Below, in pieces: positions 35,905 through 44,834 of a stretch of 64,000 bases of DNA. The notes beneath the pieces are model-generated. The model had not been told where the DNA came from. It was given only the letters and a program-made list of their open reading frames with translations, and made no database searches. Each line of letters begins with the position of its first letter. Positions within the stretch are counted from its first letter, which is position 1. The translations under genes were made by a program, and so were the position numbers. The stretch comes from CAYWRZ01 sp964460845 (GTDB taxonomy: Bacteria; Bacteroidota; Bacteroidia; Flavobacteriales_D; UBA2798), in contig CAYWRZ010000003.1 of NCBI GenBank assembly GCA_964460845.1, positions 224,107 to 288,106 on the forward strand, read 5' to 3'.

Positions 35905-37389
35905 ATGAGCGCCATCCGCAAACTGGTATCGCAAACCGCTGTATATGGATTAAGCAGCATCATCGGGCGATTCCTCAATTACCTGCTGGTGCCGCTTCAT
36001 ACCGATAAGCGTGTGTTTGACCCCGCTCAATACGGGGTTATTACCGAAATGTACGCCTATGTCGCTTTTTTGGTAGTACTGCTCACCTATGGCATGGAAA
36101 CGGCCTTCTTCCGTTTTTACAACCGCGAAGAAAATGATCGCGAAAAAGTATATTCCACCGCGCTTATCTCACTGTTTTTTTCCAGCACGCTTTTTATCCT
36201 TACCTGCTATTTCTTTAGGCAGCCGCTGGCCGACTGGCTCCATTACCCGGCACATTCAGAATATGTCACCTGGTTTGCACTTATCGTCGGACTCGATGCC
36301 CTTTCTTCTATACCGCTGGCCCGCTTGCGGGCACAGAACAGCGCCCTGCGTTTTGCGGCGGTGAACCTGATTAGCGTATTTGTCAATATAGGACTGAATC
36401 TTTTCTTTTTAGCCTATTGCCTACCCAAGTATCAGGCGGGCGAAACCAATTGGCTCATCAATACTTTCTACAATCCCGAAATAGGTGTAGGTTACGTATT
36501 TATCGCCAACCTCATTGCCAGCATTATTAAATTTCTGTTGCTGCTTCCGCTTATGCGAGCCTTGCGTCAAGGGCTTAGTATTCCCCTGCTCAAGCGTATG
36601 CTGGTGTATGCGCTGCCCCTGCTGGTAGCCGGAATGGCCGGTATTGTGAACGAAACGCTCGACCGTATCCTGCTCAAACGAATGCTTATCGAGAGTCGGG
36701 GTGAAGAAGAAACCATGTCGCTGCTCGGAATATATGGAGCGGTATATAAAATTTCGATCCTTATCACACTCTTTATTCAGGCTTTTCGTTACGCCGCCGA
36801 ACCTTTCTTTTTTTCGCAGGAAAAGGAGAAAAATTCACGTCAGGTCTATGCAAAAGTGATGAATTATTTTGTGCTGGTGTGCGCCGTTATTTTTCTCGGC
36901 GTAATGCTTTACATGGATGTCGTCAAACACTTTATTCCCAACCCCGCCTTTTGGGTAGGATTACACATTGTGCCCGTGCTGCTGTTTGCCAATATTTTTC
37001 TCGGTATCTACTACAATCAGTCGATATGGTACAAGCTCAGCGGCAGAACGATGGTCGGTGCTTATCTCGCGATTTTCGGTGCCTGTATCACCATTACGCT
37101 CAATTACCTTTGGATTCCTTCGTTAGGCTACGTCGGTTCGGCATGGGCTACCTTTATTTGTTATGGCGCTATGTGCGTCGCTTCTTATCTGTTAGGTCAG
37201 AAATATTACCCGGTGCCCTATAATGTCCCGCGTATTCTTTTTTACCTTGCCTTTGCGTTCGGACTGTTCTATTTGTCCACGCTCTTTCCCTTCGATTCGT
37301 TGGGCCGTATGGCCGTAAATACCCTGTTGTTGCTTTCGTTTATCACCGTAGCACTGGTCATTGAAAAACCCTTTAAAAAAACCGCATGA
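35905..37389 (+). CDS. Polysaccharide flippase (Wzx-like, MOP superfamily)
   Basis: A 494-residue polytopic membrane protein with 12-14 predicted helices. The start SAIRKLVSQTAVYGLSSIIGRFLNYLLVPLHT is characteristic of the polysaccharide synthase/flippase family that moves lipid-linked sugar units across the inner membrane. A charged mid-protein loop (KRMLIESRGEEETMS) separates the two halves. No glycan cluster lies beside it, but a GT2 gene and an acyltransferase gene are within the same 12 kb. Its end overlaps the dut start as ATGA. Confidence 0.88.
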   Translation: MSAIRKLVSQTAVYGLSSIIGRFLNYLLVPLHTDKRVFDPAQYGVITEMYAYVAFLVVLLTYGMETAFFRFYNREENDREKVYSTALISLFFSSTLFILTCYFFRQPLADWLHYPAHSEYVTWFALIVGLDALSSIPLARLRAQNSALRFAAVNLISVFVNIGLNLFFLAYCLPKYQAGETNWLINTFYNPEIGVGYVFIANLIASIIKFLLLLPLMRALRQGLSIPLLKRMLVYALPLLVAGMAGIVNETLDRILLKRMLIESRGEEETMSLLGIYGAVYKISILITLFIQAFRYAAEPFFFSQEKEKNSRQVYAKVMNYFVLVCAVIFLGVMLYMDVVKHFIPNPAFWVGLHIVPVLLFANIFLGIYYNQSIWYKLSGRTMVGAYLAIFGACITITLNYLWIPSLGYVGSAWATFICYGAMCVASYLLGQKYYPVPYNVPRILFYLAFAFGLFYLSTLFPFDSLGRMAVNTLLLLSFITVALVIEKPFKKTA

Positions 37390-37820
37390 AAATACGTATT
37401 GTCAATCGTTCGGCGCATGCGCTGCCGGCGTATGAAACACTCGCTTCGGCCGGAATGGATCTGCGCGCCAATCTTGCGCAGCCGCTTACGCTCAAGCCTC
37501 TCGAAAGGAAGCTGATTCCCACCGGTTTGTTCATCGAATTGCCCGTCGGCTACGAGGCACAGGTGCGTTCGCGTAGCGGTCTCGCGCTCAAAAAAGGAAT
37601 CACTGTGCTTAACTCGCCCGGAACGGTCGATGCCGATTACCGGGGCGAAATAGGGGTTATTCTGATCAACCTTTCGGCCGAAGAGCTGGTGATAGAAAAC
37701 GGTGAACGCGTGGCTCAGCTTGTCATTGCGCGACACGAACGTGCCGAATGGGATTTGGCCGAATCCTTGTCCGAAACCTCGCGCGGAGCCGGCGGATTCG
37801 GAAGTACCGGAGTGGCATAA
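37386..37820 (+). CDS. dut: Deoxyuridine 5'-triphosphate nucleotidohydrolase
   Basis: A 144-residue trimeric dUTPase that hydrolyses dUTP to dUMP, keeping uracil out of DNA and supplying thymidylate synthesis. All five motifs are present: AGMDLRAN, RSRSGLALKKGI, NSPGTVDADYRGEIGV, RVAQLVI and the C-terminal RGAGGFGSTG that closes over the substrate. Overlaps the flippase gene by 4 nt (ATGA), which implies translational coupling. Confidence 0.97.
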   Translation: MKIRIVNRSAHALPAYETLASAGMDLRANLAQPLTLKPLERKLIPTGLFIELPVGYEAQVRSRSGLALKKGITVLNSPGTVDADYRGEIGVILINLSAEELVIENGERVAQLVIARHERAEWDLAESLSETSRGAGGFGSTGVA

Positions 37821-37835
37821 CCTGCTTTTGCAGCG

Positions 37836-38909
37836 ATGAACCGCATCTACGGACTTGATGTGTACCGCGCGGCAGCCATACTGCTCGTGGTGTTTTTTCA
37901 CGGTAATTTTATGCTTCAGCCCTTGCTTCCGGGCTTCCCTTATGTGAAGCTGCCCGATGGCGTGGAGCTGTTTTTTGTGCTGAGCGGATTCCTCATCGGA
38001 ACACTGCTGCTGCGCGCCACCGAAACGAAACAGTCGTTTGGCTGGAACGACCTTTTCACCTTTTGGAAAAGGCGCTGGTTTCGTACGCTGCCCAATTATT
38101 ACCTGCTTTTGCTGGTGCATATCTTGTTTGCTTATCAGGGTTGGAACAATTGTGATGCGACACAGGTATCGTGGAAATTTTTCTTTTTCCTCCACAATTT
38201 TTCCGATACTTTTCATAGCTTTTTTTGGGAATCGTGGAGCCTGTCGGTCGAAGAATGGTTTTACATTTTTCTGCCGCTTACCTTTGGCCTCTGCTTTTTC
38301 CTGCTTCGCAAATGGCTGCGTATCCGTTATGTTTTTTTACTCACGCTGTTGCTGCTGATTTTACTTCCCTTGCTGTATCGTATTTGGACCGCGCCCGATC
38401 TACATCCTGATAAGTTTTGGTTCGATCTGCTCTATCGCAAAAGAGTGGTCATGCGTCTCGATTCGATAGTGTACGGTGTATTGGGGGCCTACCTTTGTTT
38501 TTATCATCCCGTTTTGTGGAAGCGCTGCCGTTATCCCGCTTTTTTAGCCGGAATAGTACTGCTATTTTCACTGCTTTACCTGCGCCAGCCACCCGATTCG
38601 TTTTTCAGTAAGGTCTGGTATTTCCCGCTGACCAGCATAGCCTGCTTATTGTTGTTACCTCTGGCTTACAGCATTCGTACGGCAAAGCGCAGAATAGGAA
38701 AAGTGTTTACCTATCTCAGCAAGGTTTCGTACGCCTGGTACCTGGTGCATCTCGGATTGGTAGCTGCTGTGTTCGATCGGCACCTGGCTCCCTTTGCGCC
38801 CTGGCCCGGATTATTGCTGTTTTTGGCCTATGTGCTGGTTTCGCTCGGATTAGCCACATTAGTGTATCGTTATTATGAAAAGCCCATGACCGATTTGCGC
38901 GACAGGTAA
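37836..38909 (+). CDS. Acyltransferase 3 family membrane protein
   Basis: A 357-residue membrane protein with about ten helices. The N-terminus YGLDVYRAAAILLVVFFHGNF and the ELFFVLSGFLIGTLLL segment are the OafA/AT3 signature, with the family histidine in VVFFHG; WSLSVEEWFYIFLPLTF is the second signature block. Such proteins O-acylate cell-surface sugars or other exported molecules. No C-terminal SGNH domain. Follows dut by 15 nt, so likely in the same operon. Confidence 0.88.
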   Translation: MNRIYGLDVYRAAAILLVVFFHGNFMLQPLLPGFPYVKLPDGVELFFVLSGFLIGTLLLRATETKQSFGWNDLFTFWKRRWFRTLPNYYLLLLVHILFAYQGWNNCDATQVSWKFFFFLHNFSDTFHSFFWESWSLSVEEWFYIFLPLTFGLCFFLLRKWLRIRYVFLLTLLLLILLPLLYRIWTAPDLHPDKFWFDLLYRKRVVMRLDSIVYGVLGAYLCFYHPVLWKRCRYPAFLAGIVLLFSLLYLRQPPDSFFSKVWYFPLTSIACLLLLPLAYSIRTAKRRIGKVFTYLSKVSYAWYLVHLGLVAAVFDRHLAPFAPWPGLLLFLAYVLVSLGLATLVYRYYEKPMTDLRDR

Positions 38910-38922
38910 ACGCCCTTTCTTT

Positions 38923-38930
38923 TACCTTTG
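38923..38930 (+). promoter_or_regulatory. Candidate -7 box of uvrC
   Basis: TACCTTTG ends 4 nt before the uvrC ATG, predicting a leaderless transcript. A TTTG at 38894-38897 lies 25 nt upstream, longer than ideal. Confidence 0.38.
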
Positions 38931-38934
38931 TACT

Positions 38935-40752
38935 ATGCCCCAGGTTCCGATAACGCATCTTATCAAAGTGCTTCCCGAAAGTCCCGGCGTATATCAGTAT
39001 TACGATGCCGAAGGGAAATTGCTTTATGTGGGCAAGGCAAAGAACCTTAAAAAACGCGTCAGCTCTTATTTCAACAAAACGCACGATAGCGGCCGTATCA
39101 ACCTGATGGTGCGTAAAATCGCCGATCTCCAATTTGTCGTAACACCTACCGAGCTGGATGCGCTGCTGCTCGAAAACAGTCTTATCAAAACGCATCAGCC
39201 CCGGTACAATGTGATGCTCAAAGACGATAAAACCTATCCCTGGATTTGCATCAAAAACGAAGCTTTCCCCAGGGTTTTTTCTACCCGTCAGAAAATAAAA
39301 GACGGATCCCAATATTTCGGCCCCTATGCTTCGGTAAGAATGATGAAAGAGCTGCTCGATCTTATCCGGCAACTGTATCCCTTGCGAACCTGTAACCTAC
39401 AGCTTACTCCGCAGCAGATCGATCGCGGTAAATACAAGGTCTGTCTCGAATACCACATCGGGAATTGCCTTGGCCCTTGCGAAGCCTACCAAAGCGAAGA
39501 AGAATACCTGCGTTCGATTCAGGAGATAAGGCAGATTATTAAAGGCAACCTCAGTACCGTAGTGCGGGAGCTGAAAGAGAAAATGAAGAGTTTTGCCACC
39601 GTGCTCGAATTTGAAAAAGCACAGTTGCTTAAAGAGAAAGTACAGGTGCTCGAAAATTATCAGGCGCGTTCTACCGTGGTTTCTTCCACCATTTCTGACG
39701 TCGATGTATTTACTATCGTCTGCGATACCCGAAGCGGTTTTGTCAACTACCTGCGGGTAAAAGACGGAGCGATTATTCGCGCCCACACGCTTGAGCTTCG
39801 TAAAATACTCGACGAGTCGGAAGCGGATCTGCTGTTGTTAGCCATTATCGAGCTGCGGCAACGTTTCGAAAGTGAAGCCCGCGAAATTATCGTGCCTTTT
39901 GAAGTGGAATGCGAAGGCTTGCAAGTTACCGTGCCGCAACGGGGCGATAAAAAACAATTGCTGGAACTGTCGGAACGCAATGCCCGCTTTTTTATGCTCG
40001 ACAAGCACAAGCAGGAAAGTCTCAAAGATCCCGAACGGCATACCAACCGCGTGCTCGAAACGATGCAGAAAGATCTTCGGCTGAGCGAGCTACCGCATCA
40101 TATCGAATGTTTCGACAATTCTAACATACAGGGTACGCATCCGGTATCGGCCTGCGTGGTTTTTAAAGACGCTAAGCCCAGTAAAAAAGACTATCGCCAT
40201 TTTAATGTCAAAACAGTCGAAGGTCCCGACGATTTTGCTACGATGGAAGAGGTCATTTACCGCAGGTATAGCCGCTTGTTGCAGGAAGAAGAACCTTTAC
40301 CGCAGCTTATTGTGATAGATGGAGGAAAAGGCCAGCTTGGCGCGGCCTTGAAAAGCCTGGAAACGCTCGGCTTGCGCGGTAAAATAGCCGTGATAGGCAT
40401 TGCCAAAAAGCTCGAAGAGATTTATTACCCCGGCGATTCGCTGCCCATGTATATCGACAAGCGTTCCGAAACGCTCAAGGTTATTCAGCACATGCGTAAC
40501 GAAGCGCACCGTTTCGGTATTACGCACCACCGTAAGCGCAGAAGCAAATCGGCTATTCACTCCGAGCTGCTCGACATACCCGGCGTGGGCGAAAAGACCC
40601 TACAGCAGCTTATTGCACATTTTAAATCGGTAAAAAGAATAAAAGAAGCCTCACCCGAAGCCATTGCCGCTATTATCGGAGAAGCCAGGGCAGCGCTGGT
40701 ACAGGCCCATTTTCACGACACGCCACCCACTGCGCAAGAGGAAGAACGTTGA
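38935..40752 (+). CDS. uvrC: Excinuclease ABC subunit UvrC
   Basis: A 605-residue subunit that makes both incisions in nucleotide excision repair. The N-terminal GIY-YIG domain reads PGVYQYYDAEGKLLYVGKAKNLKKRVSSYF; a UVR-like segment follows (LEFEKAQLLKEKVQVLENY); the C-terminal RNase H-like nuclease has HIECFDNSNIQGTHPVSACVVF, VIDGGKGQLGAA and the HRKRRSK block; and a helix-hairpin-helix pair (LLDIPGVGEKTLQQLIAHF) closes the protein. Complete and of normal length. Converges with gpsA, 3 nt between the stops. Confidence 0.97.
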   Translation: MPQVPITHLIKVLPESPGVYQYYDAEGKLLYVGKAKNLKKRVSSYFNKTHDSGRINLMVRKIADLQFVVTPTELDALLLENSLIKTHQPRYNVMLKDDKTYPWICIKNEAFPRVFSTRQKIKDGSQYFGPYASVRMMKELLDLIRQLYPLRTCNLQLTPQQIDRGKYKVCLEYHIGNCLGPCEAYQSEEEYLRSIQEIRQIIKGNLSTVVRELKEKMKSFATVLEFEKAQLLKEKVQVLENYQARSTVVSSTISDVDVFTIVCDTRSGFVNYLRVKDGAIIRAHTLELRKILDESEADLLLLAIIELRQRFESEAREIIVPFEVECEGLQVTVPQRGDKKQLLELSERNARFFMLDKHKQESLKDPERHTNRVLETMQKDLRLSELPHHIECFDNSNIQGTHPVSACVVFKDAKPSKKDYRHFNVKTVEGPDDFATMEEVIYRRYSRLLQEEEPLPQLIVIDGGKGQLGAALKSLETLGLRGKIAVIGIAKKLEEIYYPGDSLPMYIDKRSETLKVIQHMRNEAHRFGITHHRKRRSKSAIHSELLDIPGVGEKTLQQLIAHFKSVKRIKEASPEAIAAIIGEARAALVQAHFHDTPPTAQEEER

Positions 40753-40755
40753 GAG

Positions 40756-41742
40756 TCAGCTCAGGTTGTCGGAGAGGATACGCATCTCGATAGCCGGCGA
40801 AATTTTCTCGTAAAGAATATGATACACCGCCCGGGTGATGGGCATATCGACCTTAAATTTTTTGTTCACTTCCCAGATGCTTTTTACGGCGTAATACCCT
40901 TCGGCAATCATTTCCATTTCGAGCTGTGCGGTTTTTACGGAATAGCCTTTTCCGATCATATAACCGAAAGTGCGGTTGCGCGAAAATTTGGAATAAGCCG
41001 TAACCAGCAAGTCGCCCAGATAGGCAGAAGTTTTTACGTCGCGGTGAATGGGATGCACGGCATCGATAAAACGTTCGATTTCCTGAACGGCATTGGCGAT
41101 AAGCACCGATTGGAAATTGTCGCCGTATCCTAATCCGCCGCAGATGCCCGCCGCGATGGCGTAAATATTTTTCAGCACGGCCGAAAGTTCGGCGCCGAAC
41201 AGGTCGTCTGATACCGTGGTTTTGATATACCTGCAGGAAAGTTTTTCGGCCATTTGTGCGGCGATAGTCTGATCGCTGCAGCCGATGGTTAGGTACGAAA
41301 GGCGTTCGAGCGCTACTTCTTCGGCATGGCAGGGGCCGCAGATGATGCCGATGCGTTCGTAAGGTGTGCGAAAGGTTTTGTGAAAATAACGGGCCGGAAT
41401 GGCGTCGTATTCGGGAACCATCCCTTTGATAGCCGAAAAGATCACCTTGTTTTCCATGCCTTCTTTCGGGAAGCGGTCGTACAGTCCGTGAAGGAAGGCG
41501 GCCGGCGTAGCCATAATCAGCCAGTCGCACTTTTCGACCGTGGCGGCAAGGTCGTCGCTCACCTCTATTTTTCCCTGCTCAAATTCGACCGACTGCAGGT
41601 AACGCGGATTGTGTCGGTACTTGCGGATATGCTCTACGCTTTCGGCACGGTGTACCCACCAGTGTACTTTTTCTACATTGTTGCAAAGAATTTTGACCAG
41701 GGCCGTTCCCCAGCTTCCTCCGCCGATTACACCGATATTCAT
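40756..41742 (-). CDS. gpsA: NAD(P)H-dependent glycerol-3-phosphate dehydrogenase
   Basis: A 328-residue enzyme that reduces dihydroxyacetone phosphate to sn-glycerol 3-phosphate for phospholipid synthesis. The start at 41742 puts the Rossmann motif IGVIGGGSWGTAL at the N-terminus; an upstream in-frame start adds eight unconserved residues. Further motifs: SAIKGM, ICGPCHAEEVA, LSAVLKNIYAIAAGICGGLGYGDN with the catalytic lysine, and YLGDLLVTAYSKFSRNRTFG. Cytoplasmic, essential in most bacteria. Confidence 0.95.
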   Translation of the reverse strand: MNIGVIGGGSWGTALVKILCNNVEKVHWWVHRAESVEHIRKYRHNPRYLQSVEFEQGKIEVSDDLAATVEKCDWLIMATPAAFLHGLYDRFPKEGMENKVIFSAIKGMVPEYDAIPARYFHKTFRTPYERIGIICGPCHAEEVALERLSYLTIGCSDQTIAAQMAEKLSCRYIKTTVSDDLFGAELSAVLKNIYAIAAGICGGLGYGDNFQSVLIANAVQEIERFIDAVHPIHRDVKTSAYLGDLLVTAYSKFSRNRTFGYMIGKGYSVKTAQLEMEMIAEGYYAVKSIWEVNKKFKVDMPITRAVYHILYEKISPAIEMRILSDNLS

Positions 41743-41763
41743 AGCTTGGTTTATGGACACACG

Positions 41764-41771
41764 CAAAGTTA
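41764..41771 (-). promoter_or_regulatory. Candidate -7 box of gpsA
   Basis: The minus strand reads TAACTTTG (TAnnTTTG), 21 nt before the ATG at 41742, which supports the shorter start. Confidence 0.4.
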
Positions 41772-41910
41772 ACTTTTATGTAATATAAAAGCGGAACCTT
41801 AGACTTTCCTATTTAGCGGGCTTTGTACGGGAGCTTCTTGAGGATTGTCCGCCGATTTTTTTTAAAAAAGCAAAAAATACCGCTTCCTTTTTTGGAGCTT
41901 GTTCGCTTTT

Positions 41911-41993
41911 ACACGTGCTTTGCGCTTGAAAACACGATAGCCCTAAAAAGCAGAGGAGGATTTACCCCGTTTTTTCGTTGCAAAGCACCGTGT
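41911..41993 (+). promoter_or_regulatory. Long inverted repeat in the TonB-receptor leader
   Basis: ACACGTGCTTTGC (41911-41923) pairs with GCAAAGCACCGTGT (41980-41993), 13 bp with a single bulged C, enclosing 56 nt and followed by TTTAAC. It ends 16 nt before the receptor ATG. It could be a leader hairpin that exposes or hides the start, or a binding site; function inferred. Confidence 0.4.
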
Positions 41994-42009
41994 TTTAACG
42001 TTTACAGCT

Positions 42010-44397
42010 ATGGTACGCTTTACCTTTTTTTTGCTTCTTTTCGCCGTGCAGGGACTCGTTTCAGCGCAGGAAATCACACAGACTGTTCGCGGAAAAGTGA
42101 TCGAAAAATCGACCTCCGTGCCTCTTACCGGTGCGTATGTCAGGCTTTTGGGTGGCACCGAACCCAAATTGTCTGTTTCGGATGCCGAAGGGAATTTTAG
42201 GTTTACGCAGGTGCCGGTAGGGCGTTATCATATTGAGGTGACTTTTGTAGGATTTTTACCTGCCGTATTGCCTAATTTGCAGGTCAATGCCGGAAAAGAG
42301 CTGGTGCTGCAGGTTGAATTGGAAGAGCGGGTAAACGAGCTGGGTGAAGAGCTGGTGATCACCGCCGGTACCGCTAAAGAGGAGGCCAATAACGAAATGG
42401 CAGTGGTTAGCGCCAGGCAGTTTTCTATCGAAGAATCGAGACGTTATGCCGGAAGCCTCAACGACGTGTCGCGTATGGCGCAGAATTTTGCCGGTGTGCA
42501 AGGTGCCAACGATTCGCGCAACGACATTGTAATACGTGGCAACTCTCCAATGGGCGTATTGTATCGCCTCGAAGGGGTGGATATTCCCAATCCCAATCAC
42601 TTTGCGGTAGCGGGTACCACCGGAGGTCCCGTCTCTATGCTCAACAATAACGTGCTGGCTAACTCCGATTTTCTTACGGCGGCTTTTCCGGCCGAATACG
42701 GGAATGCCCTGGCCGGTGTTTTTGATCTGAAGCTGCGCAACGGTAACAACGAAAAACACGAGTTTCTCGGGCAGGTCGGATTCAACGGCTTCGAAGCGAT
42801 GGCCGAAGGGCCTTTACGCAAAGAGTCGCGGGCTTCTTATTTGGTCAATTACCGGTACTCGACCCTGGGTGTGTTTAAAATGTTAGGTATCGGTTTTGGC
42901 ACGTCTTCGGTGCCCGAGTATCAGGATTTATCGTTTAAACTTCATTTGCCTTATAAGAAAGGAAACGTTTCTTTTTTCGGTGTCGGCGGACTGAGCAGTA
43001 TCGAGATGCTCAACAAAGACCTGGATACGACCAATAACCTGTTTGCCGAAGAAGGAGAAGATCTTCGCTTTGTTTCTAAAATTGGGGTGGCGGGAGTAGC
43101 GCATACCCATTTCCTCAACTCGACTACGTATTTTAAAACCGTACTTTCTGTAACGGCTCACCAGATGTCGGTAATTAATGATTCTATCAGTACGGCGAAT
43201 CGCCAGCCGGTGCCTTATTATAGGAATAACTCTACCCAAACCCGACAGTCCTTACAGTTTTTCGTACACAAAAAATTCACTGCCCGCCACCTGCTCAAAG
43301 CGGGATTTTTTGCGCACCGCAATTCTTTACAGCTTTCGGACAGCCTTTTTTTTCCCGAGCATAACGGGTTTCTGACGCTTTCCGATTTCAGGGGCTCGGT
43401 GTATCTTCTTCAGCCTTATGCCCAATGGCAGTACCGTCCTTCCAATACCCTGACCCTTACTACCGGATTGCATGGCCAGTATTTCAGCTTTAACGCGACG
43501 TATGCCGTAGAGCCGCGCTTAGGGCTGCGTTGGCAGTTTACTCCGGCACAGGCGCTAAGTTTGGGATATGGATTGCACAGTCAGCTTCCGCCCACGCAGG
43601 TTTATTTTAATCAGGTAAGACAAACGAATGGCCTTATGGAACGCGTAAATGACGACTTGCGATTTACACGCAGCCATCACCTGGTAATGGGCTACGATCG
43701 TCGTTTGGGCTCACAGTTGCGGATGAAATCGGAAGTGTATTACCAACGTCTGTTTAATGTACCGGTCAACGTGAACCCCGATTCTTATTCTTTGCTGAAC
43801 CAGGGCGCCAATTTCGGTATCGGTTTTCCCGACAGCCTGACCAACGGTGGCGACGGCTATAACTACGGACTTGAGCTTACCGTAGAGCGTTTTCTTTCGG
43901 GCGGACATTATTTCCTCGTAACCGCTTCGCTGTATGAATCGCGCTTTACCGGCAGCGATTGGCAGGAGCGGAGTACGGCATTTAACGGGAATTACACCCT
44001 TAATGTATTGGCAGGAAAAGAATTTAATTTGGGGGCCAAAAATGCCGAAGGCAAGCGAAATTCCCGCAGTGTGCTGACGAGCGATATCAAATTTACCCTC
44101 AATGGCGGGCAGCGTTATACACCTATTTTGCTTGAAGAGAGTAGAGCGGCCGGTCGGGAAATACGTGACTGGGACAATGCCTTTTCACGCCGGTATAGCG
44201 ATTACATCCGGATTGATGTAAGGGTAGGGTATAAGCTGAACGGCAAAAAGATTACGCAGGAGTGGGCCCTTGATTTTCAGAACGTGATGAACCGGAAGAA
44301 CGTATTTCAGCAGCGTTATAGCACCGTCACCCAACAAATCAGCACCTCTTATCAAATCGGATTTATGCCGATGGCGCTTTACCGGATTGAATTTTAA
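42010..44397 (+). CDS. TonB-dependent receptor with carboxypeptidase-regulatory-like domain
   Basis: A 795-residue outer-membrane transporter. After the signal peptide (FTFFLLLFAVQGLVSAQ) comes a carboxypeptidase-D regulatory-like sandwich (about 22-105: VRGKVIEKSTSVPLTGAYVRL...GNFRFTQVPVGRYHIEVTFVGF), then the plug domain (RMAQNFAGVQGANDSRNDIVIRGNSPMGVLYRLEGVDIPNPNHF) and a 22-strand barrel ending in FMPMALYRIEF, with the terminal aromatic residue expected of barrels. No SusD partner is adjacent, so it is not a clear Sus-type system; the imported substrate is unknown. A large inverted repeat precedes it. Confidence 0.92.
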   Translation: MVRFTFFLLLFAVQGLVSAQEITQTVRGKVIEKSTSVPLTGAYVRLLGGTEPKLSVSDAEGNFRFTQVPVGRYHIEVTFVGFLPAVLPNLQVNAGKELVLQVELEERVNELGEELVITAGTAKEEANNEMAVVSARQFSIEESRRYAGSLNDVSRMAQNFAGVQGANDSRNDIVIRGNSPMGVLYRLEGVDIPNPNHFAVAGTTGGPVSMLNNNVLANSDFLTAAFPAEYGNALAGVFDLKLRNGNNEKHEFLGQVGFNGFEAMAEGPLRKESRASYLVNYRYSTLGVFKMLGIGFGTSSVPEYQDLSFKLHLPYKKGNVSFFGVGGLSSIEMLNKDLDTTNNLFAEEGEDLRFVSKIGVAGVAHTHFLNSTTYFKTVLSVTAHQMSVINDSISTANRQPVPYYRNNSTQTRQSLQFFVHKKFTARHLLKAGFFAHRNSLQLSDSLFFPEHNGFLTLSDFRGSVYLLQPYAQWQYRPSNTLTLTTGLHGQYFSFNATYAVEPRLGLRWQFTPAQALSLGYGLHSQLPPTQVYFNQVRQTNGLMERVNDDLRFTRSHHLVMGYDRRLGSQLRMKSEVYYQRLFNVPVNVNPDSYSLLNQGANFGIGFPDSLTNGGDGYNYGLELTVERFLSGGHYFLVTASLYESRFTGSDWQERSTAFNGNYTLNVLAGKEFNLGAKNAEGKRNSRSVLTSDIKFTLNGGQRYTPILLEESRAAGREIRDWDNAFSRRYSDYIRIDVRVGYKLNGKKITQEWALDFQNVMNRKNVFQQRYSTVTQQISTSYQIGFMPMALYRIEF

Positions 44398-44834
44398 GGA
44401 AGCGGTGCGCCTCTTGTACCGGCGAGCACTGATACGCAACCCTGCTCGATTTCTTCCTGCTCAGGGGCGGTCACTTCAATAATCAGTTGCTGTGTCATTC
44501 CCACTCTGATTTCGAAAAAGGACAGCTCTGGATGGTTCCGGCTTTCGTAAATGGGATTACGTTCGGTATCGAGTACCCGGAAATAGACCGCTCCCAGTTC
44601 GGGCATGGCGCATACCATTAGTCGGTAATCCTGATTAGGTTCGAGCGTCACCATTATTTCGGTTTTTTCGCCCGGAACGATAATCGTGTGCTGGTAATTT
44701 ACAGTAGCGTCGTAAACGCCGAGCGAAGGTTTGCAGCTTCGTTTGGCGTAGCTTTTACACTGGGCTGCGCTTTCGCTCACAGGAAGCAAAAAGAAAAGAC
44801 CCGCTGCAAGTAGCAGGGAACGTAAGATTTTCAT
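44394..44834 (-). CDS. Small secreted protein of unknown function (146 aa)
   Basis: Exported (signal peptide RSLLLAAGLFFLLPVSESAAQ). The mature 124 residues have a cysteine-containing start (QCKSYAKRSCKPSLGVYDATVNYQHTIIVPGEKTEIMVTL) and strand-like segments ending in a helix with EEIEQGCVSVLAGTRG; I recall this shape from small Bacteroidota envelope proteins but cannot name a family. It converges with the TonB receptor, sharing a TTAA in which both stop codons lie. A candidate promoter and three hairpins precede it. Confidence 0.74.
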   Translation of the reverse strand: MKILRSLLLAAGLFFLLPVSESAAQCKSYAKRSCKPSLGVYDATVNYQHTIIVPGEKTEIMVTLEPNQDYRLMVCAMPELGAVYFRVLDTERNPIYESRNHPELSFFEIRVGMTQQLIIEVTAPEQEEIEQGCVSVLAGTRGAPLP

